This document shows positions 23,591 through 35,743 of a stretch of DNA of 64,000 nucleotides, in pieces. Location of the stretch: contig JADCRB010000037.1 in the NCBI GenBank assembly GCA_021464245.1, forward strand, positions 822,056 to 886,055. Direction: 5' to 3'. The position numbers and the translations under genes are program-made. The notes beneath the pieces are model-generated. The model made no database searches. It was not told the DNA's origin and saw only the letters and a list, made by a program, of their open reading frames with translations. Numbering within the stretch: the first letter of the stretch is position 1; each line of letters begins with the position of its first letter. The DNA is from Carallia brachiata (lineage: Eukaryota > Streptophyta > Magnoliopsida > Malpighiales > Rhizophoraceae).

Positions 23591-23822
23591 AAAAAATGAA
23601 AAGGCACACCTCATCTTAGTCGGATGGGCAAAAATATCACTATTAGTTTGAAAATTTTCCTATTGTACCACCATATTATTATTATTATTATTATTATTTT
23701 CTTTCTTCTTTCCATTGGTTCTTTATTCCTCTGACGGCGCCATCTTTCCTCCATCTACAAATATAGGCCAATCCATTGAATAGAAACTACAACACACACG
23801 CAGACAAAAAATGAACCCCACC

Positions 23823-24616
23823 TAAGGCCGACTGGTTGTCAACCAATCTGCAATAGGCTTTTGGGGGACCGTCTTGCCCCAATTGGTAGGCCTCTTTACT
23901 ATTTCTTGTTGGTGGTTTTGGAGGTGGAGAAATCAGCAGAGCTATGGAAGGCCAATCCTTACTTGTCTATCCCCTAAAGTTCCTTCTTCACTCAACAAAG
24001 GAGTGCCTTTCCGCCTGGGAATTGCAGCATGTTTTCCCCCCCAAGCCCATGAGGAACGAGTGTCTTATTTGTTGGACTCCTCCCCACTGTCATGGTCTAA
24101 GTTAAACACTGACGGCTCTGCGAAAGGGACCCCAGGCTTGGCTGGCGCTGGTGGTGTCACACGGGATCATCAAGGATGCTGGATTGGAGGCTTTATGAGT
24201 ATATTGGTACGGCTACAGCTTTTGCAGCTAAGTGTTGGGGCATTTTACATGGTCTTCAGTGTGCTTGGACCTTGGGTTTGCGCAAGGTTATATTAGAAGT
24301 GGACTCCCTCACTGTGTTGCATGCTATTACCAAAGGAGTGCCACTGTCTCGCCCACAAGCCAACTTTGTCAATGAGTGTCATCTCTTGATTTCGCGGCCT
24401 TGGGAATTACGTCTCATCCATGTCTATAGAGAGGCCAACAGATTGGCAGATGGATTAGCTTCCTATTCTTTGTCCCATCCTTTTGGCTTTCGTTTCTTGG
24501 ATCAACCACCCCTTGTTGCTCGACAACTGCTGGAGGAAGATTGTATGGGAAATAGTCTCCCTCGTTTGATACCTATCTAACTGTGTAGTCTCCACTTGAC
24601 CGAAAAAAAAAAAAAG
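23823..24616 (+). mobile_element. 5'-truncated LINE (non-LTR retrotransposon) with 14-bp TSD
   Basis: The direct repeat AAATGAACCCCACC occurs at 23809-23822 and at 24617-24630, with a poly-A run just before the right copy. Between them lies the RNase H-bearing 3' end of a LINE ORF2. This is a textbook target-primed insertion. The hAT-like element at 24636 starts just beyond the right repeat. Confidence 0.85.
23860..24580 (+). pseudogene. LINE ORF2 C-terminus: RNase H (RVT_3 type) domain, frameshifted
   Basis: Frame 1 gives WRWRNQQS (a zf-RVT tail motif) and KLNTDGSAKG followed by GAGGVTRD, the first strand of an RNase H with its catalytic Asp. Near 24197-24205 the homology moves to another frame: AFAAKCWGILHGLQ (catalytic Glu replaced by Lys at the usual AE position), VILEVDSLTVLHAI (Asp) and YREANRLADGLA (Asp). 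A single-base deletion explains the shift. The protein would end at the TAA before the poly-A. Not functional as it stands. Confidence 0.85.
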
Positions 24617-24635
24617 AAATGAACCCCACCACAAC

Positions 24636-25128
24636 CAATGTTGTTAAAACCGACTCGGACTAGTCGGTCCGACCGGTTCAACCGATGACCGGCCAAAGGT
24701 CTGGGCTGGTTCATGGTCACTGTTGCCTTTTAACTCGGACCGGTCAAAACCGATCTAAATCGGTCAAGAACCAGTCAAAATCGATAAAAATCGGTGAAAA
24801 ATCTGACCCGGTTCAACCGGTTAAACCGGTTCAACCAGTATAAAAGTTTTATAAATTATAATTTGATCCCAATGTTTATTTAAATTATAATTTGAGTTTT
24901 AAATTTAATTAAAACTTTCAATTTAGTCCTAAATTTATCAAAACTTTCAATTTAATCCTTAAAAATAAAAAAATTAATATTTAATAATTATGTATAAGTA
25001 TTATTTTTTTAAATTATTTTTATACATATATATATTAATAAATACCGGTTTAAATATCGGTTCGACCGGTTGAACCTTGAACCACTAATGTTTTCGGTTC
25101 GATGACCGGTCTGGTTCTGACAACCTTG
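24636..25128 (-). mobile_element. Complete 493-bp hAT-like non-autonomous element
   Basis: Ends are CAATGTTGTTAAAACCG and, reverse complemented, CAAGGTTGTCAGAACC, forming imperfect terminal inverted repeats. A perfect 8-bp target duplication ACCACAAC sits at 24628-24635 and 25129-25136, as expected for hAT insertions. CCGGTT/AACCGG-rich subterminal repeats flank an AT-rich core. No coding. Orientation is set by calling CAAGGTTGTCAG the left end. Confidence 0.85.
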
Positions 25129-25283
25129 ACCACAACAACATTTTCTTTTTTGTTTTTTTTTTTTCACTACCTACAATAGAAGAATGAACACAGCTGTAAT
25201 CCAAAGAAAGAAAGAAAGGCAAACTAGGAAAAAGAAAAAAAAAACTGCTCTAAATAGTAAAAATGTGGTTTACTGAGAGGAGA

Positions 25284-25632
25284 TGTTAAAGAATAAAATC
25301 TCTCATATTAATTAAAAATAATTTTATAATATGACTTATAATGACTTTGATCTTTCTCTACTTTCAACTTAAACTTTTTGTAAGTTTTGAGGTCTATTGT
25401 CATTATTTGACACGGTATCAGAGTATTTCTATAGACTTGACCCGTTTCATTCTAATTTTATTGTGCCATAGGCTAATTAGGTCTATCACATGTCAAGAGG
25501 ATGTGTTAAAGAATAAAATCTCTTATATTGATTAAAAATAAATCTATAGTATGACTTATAATAATTTTGGACTTTACTTACTTTTAATTTAAACTTTTGG
25601 TAGAATTTGAAGCCTATTGCCATTATTTGACA
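25284..25632 (+). mobile_element. TRIM (terminal-repeat retrotransposon in miniature)
   Basis: Two 129-bp direct repeats, 25284-25412 and 25504-25632, both start TGTTAAAGAATAAAATCTC and end TTTGACA. Immediately after the first comes CGGTATCAGAG, one base off the plant initiator-Met tRNA primer-binding site TGGTATCAGAG. Just before the second is a purine run CAAGAGGA. Flanking pentamers GGAGA and AGAGA match at 4 of 5. The 91-bp interior has no coding capacity. Confidence 0.82.
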
Positions 25633-25639
25633 AGAGAGA

Positions 25640-26136
25640 AGACGACATAGAAAGGTGGGGGCTGAAGAAGATGACGGAGGTGCCCGTGGACGACGAAGAA
25701 AGACGGATAGAAAGTGGCGGTGCTCCCAGGGCAGCAGATTGGGGGCACTTTCGACGACGGTTAAAGAAACAGATCGAAGAATTTTGATGTTTTTTTTTTT
25801 TAAAACAAAAGTCAGAGCGAGAGTTAGGAAAGATATATATTTTGCAAAACACATTTGGCTTAAAGCAAGATTCTTACTTTGAGTTAAAACAAGGTTTTTT
25901 GAAATCTAGGCTCCATATTTTCTTTGGTCATTTACAAAGAACCTTGTATTGTTCAGCTAGTCTTGGCTGATAGTGCTGGGTGAAGCCTAGGTTTCAATGT
26001 TTATTGAGCTAAAAATTCTAGTTCATTGACTAGGCGAGTTGGTGATATTGTGTTAAGAGAACTTGTAAATTGATTGTTTAATATACAAGGTAGGTGTCAG
26101 AATACAGTCCTGTTTTACCTATTTCGTGCTTCCTTG
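25640..26136. other. Intergenic DNA, no gene seen
   Basis: A moderately GC-rich patch at 25640-25770 has a purine-rich open frame with no recognised domain. The rest is unassigned sequence up to the LTR at 26137. Confidence 0.45.
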
Positions 26137-26991
26137 TGTGAAGGACTGTAAGTTTTGAGTTTGAAACTGTTAGACCTCGAAAATACAGATACAAATTACA
26201 AATAAAAATTTAAAATTTATGTGGGGTCGATCTCTGTGTGATTCTCTAATTAATACTCTTTTTTTATTTCGTCAATGGTCGTATAAGCTTGATTTTGACA
26301 GAAAGAAAATGAATTCCCACATCTTACTCTTGAATTATAGGAATAAATTTCACTGAGAGCTGAAGTTTGATTTTAAGTAGATTTCGTAACTACAATGAGG
26401 GTTGTAGAAACTTGGTCTCAATCGGATTGGCTTAATTCCGATGAGAGCCGACGAGTTTGATCTCAAATAGACTGATTTGACTCCACCGAGGGTCAGGGTT
26501 GATCCCACTCGGACTGATTTGACTCCACTGAGGGTCAGGTTTTGATCCCACTCGGACTGACTCTGCTGAAAGCCATAGAAGGCTTAATTTCAAACATATG
26601 CTTAATATTTTAATATTTTAGGTTTTTACTCTCGCAGATCTCAATCAGTAGCGATAAAAGAGCATACATCCAAAATATATTTGAAAATGAGTATATTAAA
26701 TATTTTGAAATTTTATTCTGGAAGATTGTAATTAATGAAGTCTAGAGAGCATACGCCCAAAATACAAAAATGTAGCGAAGAAAGTTTGAGAGTTTTGTTT
26801 TGGTTTTTGGAAAATGCTTCCTCTCTCCGTTTTCTACTTCAAACTGGCAGAGGGATGGTCTATTTATAGGCCATCCTTGCCACTGTACAATTTTTTTTTT
26901 TATATTTTTTACTTTTAAAGGTCGGTTCTGACTTTTGAATCTTCTTCTCCCTCTTTTTTTTTTTGTTTACAATTTTTTTTTCTTATTTACA
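26137..26991 (-). repeat. Element C 3' LTR (left copy)
   Basis: Paired with 31171-31936; TG start and CA end on the plus strand. Followed directly by the polypurine tract (plus-strand GCCCCCACTTCAAGG). Longer than its partner partly because of a duplicated block near 26466-26566 containing GACTCCACTGAGGGTCAGG. Confidence 0.85.
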
Positions 26992-28599
26992 AATGCCCCC
27001 ACTTCAAGGTTTGGTGAGGTAGAACTTTGGAACGCAATTCAAACCAAGTCTTAAGTCTAGCTTGAAACTTGAGACGTTTCGAGGAATATTGAATATTGAA
27101 GTCTTTAGTTTTGAGTAGCCCGACTACTATTGAACTCCCATAAAACCTAATATGACCTTATCGATCATAATGATCCCATATAGAAATTGAAGTTTCATGG
27201 TTTAGGTGAGGATGATCTAGTAAATAAAGAACTTAAATCCTTTTTATAGGGAAGGTCTAGTACTATGGCATGATAATGCCAACTCACAGAGAGACAGGCT
27301 TTAGTGATGATTCTTCTGTATGTCTCGATGTAAGGAGAGTAGTTGGGATTTTTCGTCCATCGTCGCATCTGTGAGCCTATGAGGATGATTACAACTTTTC
27401 TGCATATTCTGATAGATGCAAACCAAGGATAGTGGCTGGAACTTCATTGGCCATGACACTGATGGTGTCAGAGGCTGAGATTAGAGGGCTTTTAAGGGTC
27501 CCTCGAAGCGAATGACTTTGTTTCTTTTTACCATATGTGTCTCCAGTTTCTTGATTAGAGAACTTCTCGAAAAAAAAGATGTAGGGACTAGCTATATTCT
27601 TTCTTCAGAGAGAAAGAAAATTTGAGGAGTGAGTTCTGTGATTTGAGAATGCAAGAAATATATACACAACAAAAGTTATCTTTTTTTCTCTTTTTTTTTT
27701 TTTTTTGCAAAAGTCAAAAAGACGATATGCTGGATCATGTGGGACCTTCACATCCTTTTCTGTCAAATGGGACAAATGAGACGGTGGCCAATGCGTATTG
27801 TACAAGTCAATGCTGCGTGCCGTAAAAGTCGTTATACATTATCCTTAATGGTCGATCTCGTAAGACCCGAGGCGTAGCTCCAAGTCAATCAAATCCTCAT
27901 TTGGCGGGCCAATGACGTTGACACTACTGAAACTTTCCTATTGATTGACGTCATCGAAGTGTACTGGAAAGAGAAACAGAGTTTTGCTAGATTAGCTCCC
28001 TCCTGGTGCGAGATTTTCTCTCGAGTTGAAGTATGCATAAGGGATGAATCCTTAGCTGGAACTTGAGACTCCGTATGATAAGGAGTAAAAACTCTAAAAC
28101 TAATATGCATACTGTTGCAGGCTGTAGCTTTGGACGGAAATATCCTTGAGGAATCATTACAGTGGTAGAACTCGGACCTGTTTCGTTTGAGAACAAAGCC
28201 ATATTGGTGAAATCTATCATGGGAACAGCTGCGGTGGTTGAGTCAGGCTGTGCTGTAGAGATAGTAGGTCTTAGTGCTACTCTCTCCCTGTTTCTCTGGT
28301 TCTGAAACTAGAAATACACATTCTTTATCTCGACTGCTCCGTACGGTGATAGTTATGAAGTGAGTTAGGAAATCTGTGATGAATTAGGACAAGTGCCTCC
28401 ATTGTTGCATAATACTCATCCAAGATTTGCAGTTGCATTGAATATGGTCGCCATCTAGTGCGTGGTGACCTATCCTCTCTCTTATCTTGAAATTCTGCAA
28501 CTGGTTTTATCTTTCTTGTTGAAAAGATGCATAAGCTTGACCTGCCGTAACAACGAGTAAAATGTTAAGACTGAAATAATGATTCAGACTCAAACCTTT

Positions 28600-29950
28600 T
28601 GGGCCTTCAATTGTTTTATCCTTTTGGACCATTTACAATTTATACTTATGCGGATCAAGAGTCTTGGATTGGGTCCTGAATTTAGTTTTTGGGCCGTTCA
28701 CAATTTATACTGATGTGGGCCAATAGTTCTGAATTGCTGTTACTGTCTTACCTTTTATACTCATACGGCTTAGAAGTCTAGTTGTTGTCTTCTTACCTTT
28801 TTTACTTGTGTGGGTAGGGAGTATGGTTTATTATTGAATTGTCGCCTTTTATACTCGTACGAGGCAGAAATCTGCTTCAGTTGATCGCCTTTTATACTCG
28901 TGCAATGCAAGAGTTTGGTTTGCTGAACTATTCGCCTTTTGTACTCGTGCGAGGCAGGAGTCTGTTCTTGAGTTGTCATCTTTTATACTTGTACAAGGCA
29001 AGAGTTCATTGTTGGGTTGTCGTCTTTCACACTCGTGCAAGATAGGAGTCTGGTTTGCTGAATTGTTCGCTTTTTATATTCATGTGAGCCAAGAGTCTGA
29101 ATTTTTTTGTTGAGCTGTCGCATTTTATACTCATGTGAGACAAGAGTATTGAACTATGTTATCGCCTTTTATCCCTGTGCGAAGCAGGTGTGTAGATTTA
29201 CTGTTAAGCTGTTCGCCTTTTATACTCATGCGAGGTAACAGTCTGAACTATGTTGTCGCCTTTTATACTCATGTGAGGCAGGAGTGTGTTGATGGGTCGT
29301 CGCCTTTTATACTCGTACAATAAAGGAGTCTGCTTTAGTTGTTCAGTTGTAAGCCTTTTATACTCATGCGAAGTAGGAGTTTGAGTTGCTGAATTGTTCG
29401 CCTTTTATACTTGTACGAGACAAGAGTTTGGTTTGCTGAGCTGTCGCCCAATATATTTGTGTGAGGTATGAGTTTGGATTTGTTGTTGGACTTTTTGCCA
29501 TTTATACTCATGCAAGATAGGAGTGTGATTTTAGTTGTTCGCATTTTAAACTTGTGCGAGGTAGGAGTGTTGAACTGTTGTAGCCTTTTATACTTTTGTG
29601 AAGTAGGAGTGTAGCTCTAAACTTTTCGCTTTTTATACTCGTACGAGACATGAGTATTGAATTTTGTTGAGCTTTTCGCCTTTCATACTCGTGCGAGACA
29701 GGAGTTTGGTTTTTCCACTGTTTTGTTTGCCTTTTATACTCGTGCGAAGTAGGAGTCTGATTTGATGTTGAGATGTCGCCTTTTATATTCGTGCGAGGTA
29801 GAAGTCTGTTTTTGTTGTTGAACTGTCGTCTTTTATACTCGTATGAAGTAGGAGTTTGATTTGGGTTGTTGCTTTTATATTCATTCGAGATAGAAGTCCT
29901 CTTTGGTTGTTTGCCTTTTATATTCGTGCGAGGAAAAAGTCTAGTTTTGC
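28600..29950. repeat. Minisatellite array in element C 3' UTR
   Basis: About 28 degenerate units, mostly 40-52 bp apart, share CGCCTTTTATACTCGTGCGA then GGCAGGAGTCTG. Spacer parts between conserved cores are TTG-rich. Element A has only a single unit at the matching place (about 35410-35440), so the array is an expansion. Minus-strand frames read repeats of EYKRR but are interrupted and not protein-like. Confidence 0.9.
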
Positions 29951-30520
29951 AGTTGAGTTGTTGAGTTGGGTTGAGGTTTAGGTTTTGCCCCCGAATCTAA
30001 ATTTAAGCCTTGAGCCAGAATTCAGATTTACGATTTTGAACTTGAGTTTGGGCCCAAGTTTGAATTTAAGTTTTGGATTTGGGTTCGGTTTTGGGGTTTG
30101 CTCCCGAATTTGGATTTGGACTTCAGGCCAAAATTTGGGTTTGGATTTGAAGTTGAACTTTGGATTTGGGTTTTGGATTTGAACTTTGAGCTAGAGTCTA
30201 AATTTGGGCTTTGGACTCGGATTTAAGTTTGAGTTAAGTTGGGATTTAGGTTTTAAATTTGGATTCATATTTGGATTTTGAGTTGGGATTTGGATTTAGG
30301 CTTTGAGCTCGAGTTTGAATTTGGGTTTTAGATTTTTGGGCTTTATTTGGGTCAGCACATGTGCTTTAGAATTTTTTTTTTCTTTTTTTCGATTTTTTTT
30401 TTATTTTTTTTGCTCTTTTTTTTGTTTTTTAACATTTTTTTTCTTTTTGTATATTTTTTTGAATTTTTTCTCTTTTTTTTTCAATTTTTTTTTGTTTTGT
30501 AATTTTTTTCAAAGATTTTT
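29951..30520. repeat. GGGTTTTGGATTT-type simple repeat and poly-T region
   Basis: A degenerate hexamer-like tract (TTTGGG, TTTGGA) spans about 29985-30360, followed by T-rich sequence to 30520. Element A has the same two-part arrangement at about 35450-35730, marking conserved 3' UTR architecture. Confidence 0.85.
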
Positions 30521-31170
30521 TTATCTACATGTAATAACATTTTAGAAATCTACTACTGATTGAATCAGTTCAAACGTTCTCTTGATCTGACAGCATGTAA
30601 GTTTTGTTGGTGTAGACTTCTTGAATCAAGTATGATTTGTCCCATTTGAAAGTGATCCTGTAGCTGGATTAGTGCTTTGGTGCAGTTAAATGAGAACCGT
30701 GCCCCTAACTTGGAAGGCTGGAGTAGAGTAGTTTTGTAGGGATTTGACCCACTGCCCCCAGCTTCTGTCGGGGTTGATTATTGACTTTTGCATTTTGCAA
30801 GAGAGTTACGTGAAAAATTTAACTGCTGTGCGAATTGTAGTTTTTCTATTTTAATTTTTTTGAGCGGCGAGGAATCGTGTCCGTGTGTGTGTTTATGGAC
30901 TTACATACCCAGGTAGGTTAGTTGATGCAAGTAATGAAGCAGTTATCTTTTTGCTGGCATATGAGGTTTTACTTTTCTTTAGTGCCAGTGATGCGCAAAT
31001 TTTTGCCTTTTTTTTTCTTTTTCTTTTTATCCCGGAGTTGTGTTGGTTTGGTGTTGGTCATTTTATGACTTATAAGTAGGTCATGAAATGGCCACTGTGC
31101 CACCAACTTTTTTTTTTTTTAAGAAGTAAAAGATGGGAAGTAGATACGTCCCATAGAGCGTGCTAGAAAT

Positions 31171-31936
31171 TGTGAGGGACTGTAAGTTTCAAGTCTGAAA
31201 TTGTTAGGTCCCAAAAATATAGATATAAATTATAAATAAAAATTTAAAATTTATGTGGGGTCAATCTGTGCGTGATCTTCCGATTAATGTTTCTTTTTGA
31301 TTTCATCAAGGGTCGTATAAGTTTGATCTTAATAGAAAGATAATAAATTTCCATAGCTTACTTTTAAACTGTAAGAATAAATTCCAGTGAGAGCCGAAAA
31401 TTGATCTCAGGCGGATGTCGTAACTCCAATGAGAGTCGTAGAGACTCAATTTTAATCGGATTAGTTTGATACCGATGAGGGCTATATGACTTTGATTTCA
31501 GATGGACTGATTTGATCTCAAATGTTTAATATTTTAATATTTTGAATTTTTACTCTTACAGTTTTTATTCTGTGGCGACCGGAGAGTATAGATTTAAAAT
31601 ATATTTAAAAATAAATATATTAAATATTTTGAACTTTTTCTCCAAAATATTACATTTAATGAAGTTCAGAGAGTATGCATTTAAAATATAAAAATATAAT
31701 AAAAAAAATTTGGAAGTTTTTTTTTGGGTTTTAGAAACGCGTCCTTTTTGCATTTTCTACTTCAAACTAGCAGTATAAGCCACCATCGTTACCGTGTAAT
31801 TTTTTTTATATATTTCTTGATTTTAAAGGTTGGTTTTGACCTTTGAAAAATTTTCGTTTTCAAAGAACGTTTTCAAAGGTCAATGTCAACCTCTAATTTT
31901 TTTGTTTTGTTTATAATTTTTTTTTCCTTGTTTACA
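31171..31936 (-). repeat. Element C 5' LTR (right copy)
   Basis: Adjacent plus-strand sequence GTCCCATAGAGCGTGCTA (31149-31166) is a mutated version of element A's primer-binding site, fixing this as the 5' LTR of a minus-strand element. Confidence 0.85.
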
Positions 31937-31941
31937 ACTTG

Positions 31942-32866
31942 CCTGTAATTCGAGAAGTCAAGCTCAAGTGTAAATTCTTACTTTCTTATAGGTGTATTGC
32001 CCAAGTACTCCAAGACAGAGTGCATGGCCGGTGGCTCAGTTTTGACTACCTGAACATTTGCAGTATTTTGAAGAACACAATAGTGATTGTTGGAATGGAC
32101 AGAATTAGGTAATGAAAATCGGTCCCACTGTCATTTCAATTTTTAGTCTAGTCGGTGGGGTAGTTGTCGTTGAATTAGCAGGGCCAATTACATGACTGAT
32201 GATTGTCTGGTTAACCCATCCAATTTCCCTCGCCATCTTAGAGAGGCCTGTAGATCATGATCTATCTTCCAAGTACGTTAATACGATAATTGTTGCTCAT
32301 TAAAAAAGAAAATATACGGCTACTGTAGACATATTATTCAGTGACTTCCTTATTAAAATGAATTAATAATCATGTCAAATTAAATTTAGCATTACCAAAT
32401 ATGTAAAATTTTGAAAAATAATAAATTAATAATAATGCCTTTTATGATTATTTTACGTATGAATAGATATTTTAACAATAATTTTACTAAACAAAGAAAA
32501 TTCAATTCAATTTTCTTCATAGTGTTTTCACCTTTTTCACCTAATAATATATAACTTTAAGTAACAATATTTTTATTTTTAACACTTTTAATCACAATGC
32601 TTTTATTCACAGTACTTTATCTCATAATATTACCAAAAAAAGTTGGAGTTTGTTGGTTTGAGACTGTATTTACTTACAGGCACGGTTACGTATGGAAATG
32701 CAACAAATTTTCGTTTTTTTGCAATTATATTTAAAAATGTAAAAAAAATGTATTTTATTGTTTTATTTTGTTGTTTTATAAAATAGTAATGGGCTTGCAA
32801 AAAAATAAAAATTTATTACACTTCGCCAAGCCAACAACAATTCGGATAGAATTCTCTCAATGTCTA
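31942..32866. other. Spacer between elements C and A, no gene seen
   Basis: AT-rich DNA without supported open frames. This was probably a single intergenic stretch before the two insertions. Confidence 0.5.
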
Positions 32867-32871
32867 CTTTT

Positions 32872-33680
32872 TTTAACGGGTAAATTTCGAGTCTATAACA
32901 GTTAGACTCAAAAATATAAAAATAAATTACAAATAAAAATTTAAAATAAAGGAAAATTTACGTGGGGTCGATCTCCGTAGATCCTTCGATTAGTGTTCCT
33001 TTTTCTATTTTTACTCCGTCAAAGCTGCACGAGCTTGATCTTGACAAAAATAATTTCCACAGCTTTATCTTGAACTGAGTAGACTAAAACTGGATCTAAG
33101 GTAGACGTCTGAGCTACGTTTAAGAGCCGCAGAGACCTGATCTGAGCCGATCTGCCTTAATTTCACCGAGGGTCAAAGGACTTGTTCTCGGATGAGCTGC
33201 TGGACTTTGCTGAGGCCGTATGAGGCTTGATCCCAGCCGGATTTGTAGTAATTTGATATTTTTATATCTATATTCTCATAAATTCAGATCTAGAGCGATC
33301 CGAGAATATAAACCTAAAAATAACTTTAGAAATGAAAACAGTAAATTTTTTGGGGCTTACCCCTGAAATATCTCTAAAAAAAAGAGTTGAGAGAGTATAC
33401 TACAGAGTAAAACACGTAAGAAAAGGAGAAATTTTCTTGAGAGATTTTCAAAATTTTCTTTTTCTCTCAAATTCTCTGTATTTTTCTGTTTACAGATTTG
33501 CTGAATATATTTTAAACTGAGGAGCATGAGCCTATTTATATGGCTCCTTTCCCGTGTGAAAACATTATGGGAAAGGAATATTTTTTTTTGAAATCTTTCC
33601 GCGTCGGCGTTGCCAATTTTGAAATTGGCAATGCCGACAAAAGAATTGACTTTTTCTCTTTTTTTTTAAATACGTTTACA
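32872..33680 (-). repeat. Element A 3' LTR (left copy)
   Basis: Plus-strand start is TTTAACGGG where its partner has TGTAACGGG (terminal G mutated); it ends GTTTACA. The adjacent plus-strand GCCCCCACTTCAAGGG (33684-33699) is the complement of the polypurine tract. Confidence 0.9.
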
Positions 33681-35743
33681 AATGCCCCCACTTCAAGGGT
33701 CGGTAAGGAAGAACTTTACAGACGTGATCCGCACCGAGTCTTGAAGTCTAGTTTGAAACTTGAGATGTCCTGATGAACATTGAACGTTGAAGTCTTCTGA
33801 CTCTGTATATGTCTGCTGTTGTTGGATCGCAATAGGAACCCGATACGATCTTAAGAAAGTTAGCACCCCAACCATTATAAAAATTGACATTCTGGCTCCA
33901 GGTGCGTTCGAACTTCCATGGCTCGTAAAGGCTGGCAAAGGTTCTTTGAAGTTTCAAAACTCTGGTGAGAATGATCCGGTAGGCAATGAACTTGAACCTT
34001 CTCATGGGGAAGGCCCAGTACTTCGGAACTTCAAGACCGGCACACAGAGAGACTGATTGTAGTGATGATTCCTAAATCTGCTTCGACGTAAGGAGAGTAG
34101 TTGGAACTTCCCTGTACGTCGCCGGATCCAAAGGAAGATTAGGATGATTGCAGCTTCTCATCTCTCTGTGGTAGATGTGAATTAAGGAGAGTAGTTGGAA
34201 CTCCATGACACCGATGGCGTTGGAGACTGAATTTCGAGGGCTTTTAGGGATCCCTGAAGGAAGACTATTCCTTCTTTTCTTAACTCGTGCGCTTCCAACC
34301 TCTTGATCAAAGAACTTTCTGAGACAGTGCAGAGACTAGCCATTTTCTTTTTGAGGAAAAGAAGAGTTAAGGGGTGAGTACTACAACTTAGGCATGCAGG
34401 ATATATATATAAATAATAAAGAGTTTTTTTTTTTGAAAAGTCAAAAAGAAGGTACGCAGAATAGAGTAGTTACAACTTAGGCATGCAGGATATATATATA
34501 AATAATAAAGAGTTTTTTTTTTTTGAAAAGTCAAAAAGAAGGTACGCAGAATAGAGTAGGGTCATCCACGTCCCTTTCCCGCATAAGAGACAAAAGAGAC
34601 AACGGTTGACGCGTTCCACGAAAGTCGTTACTGTATGCTGCAGAAGTCGTTGCCGTGTGCTGCAGAAGTCGTTGCACCTTATCTTGTCAGCCGTCCTGGC
34701 GGGGCCCAGGGCGCAGCTCCAAGTCAAAATCGGCCTCGTCTGGTGGGCCTGATGTGGACGTTGCTGGAGCCTCCCGGCTGGTTGATGCTGCTGGAATTCT
34801 GGGAAGAGAGGCAAAGTTTTGCCAGAATGACTTCCTTCTGCTAGAAAAGTCCCTTCTGAACTTAAGTACTTAGGAAGAATGAAAACTTGACTGACTCCGT
34901 AAGACCACAAGGACTAGTACGCATGCTCCCACAGGCTCGGCTTTGATCGTTATAGCCTGAAGGGACCATTTCCGTGGTAGAACTCGGACCTGCTTCATTT
35001 GAGGGTGAAGTTGTACCGGTGGGATCTACTATCTGAACGGCAGACTGTTCTTTGGAAAAAGCAGCTCTCAGTGCTGGTTTCTTCCTGCTTCTCCGATTCT
35101 AGAACCAATAAAAATAATTTTCCTTCGATTGCCCCGATTGGGCGCAATCGTGAGACAAGTTGGTAAATCTGAGATGCATTAGGCATAATACCTCCACTGT
35201 TGTGGAAGACTTCCTCCAAAATTTGCAGTTGTGCCATGGTTGGTTGCATTTTGTGCGGGGTGACCTTTCTTCTCCCTTATCTTGAGGTTCTGCAACTGTT
35301 TCCATCTTTCTTGTGGCGAGGAGCAAAAGTCTGGTATGTGGTGAAAATCGGTTGAGACTGATGCTAGGCTTTAGACTCAAACCCTCCGTCGCTTTTATAT
35401 TTTGGGCCGTTCACAGTTTATACTCATGCGGGCCAGGAGTTGGATCAGATTTTGAACTTGGGTTTTGGTCTGTGTCTAGAACTTGGAATTTTTGGGTTTT
35501 GGGCTTTGAATTGGATTTGGGTCAAGTGTTTGGGCTTCTAGACTTGGATTTTTGGATTTGGGTCGAGTGTTTGGGTTTTGGATTTGAATTTTTGGATTTG
35601 GGTCGAGTGTTTGGGTTTTGGATTTGGGTTCAGTGTTTGGGTTTTGAGTCTAGACTTAGATTTCAGAATTTTGAGTTGGGTTTTGAGTTTTCTATTTTTT
35701 TGATTTTTTTTCTTTTAAAAAAAAAACATATTTACACATAATA

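Larger units (their letters stand above)
26137..31936 (-). mobile_element. Element C: non-autonomous Tat-family LTR retrotransposon
   Basis: LTRs at 26137-26991 and 31171-31936 begin TGTGAAGGACTG / TGTGAGGGACTG and end TTTACA. Flanking pentamers CCTTG and ACTTG differ at one base. The interior keeps the 3' UTR, the extreme C-terminal integrase coding end (about 30538-30700) and the leader/primer-binding region (about 30850-31170) homologous to element A. Everything between, from integrase to gag, is gone, with the junction near 30720. It therefore depended on a helper. The 3' UTR holds a long tandem array. Confidence 0.85.

Noticed and set aside
28770..29544. Minus-strand open frames with repeated EYKRR peptides
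   Set aside because: They are translations of the minisatellite in element C; frames are broken by stops and the homologous region in element A is non-coding 3' UTR.
28600..29950. CRISPR-like regular repeat spacing
   Set aside because: Eukaryotic context, degenerate units, and spacers that are themselves related; it is a minisatellite inside a retrotransposon.
30303..30545. 80-codon Phe-rich frame
   Set aside because: Produced by the T-rich tract in the element C 3' UTR.
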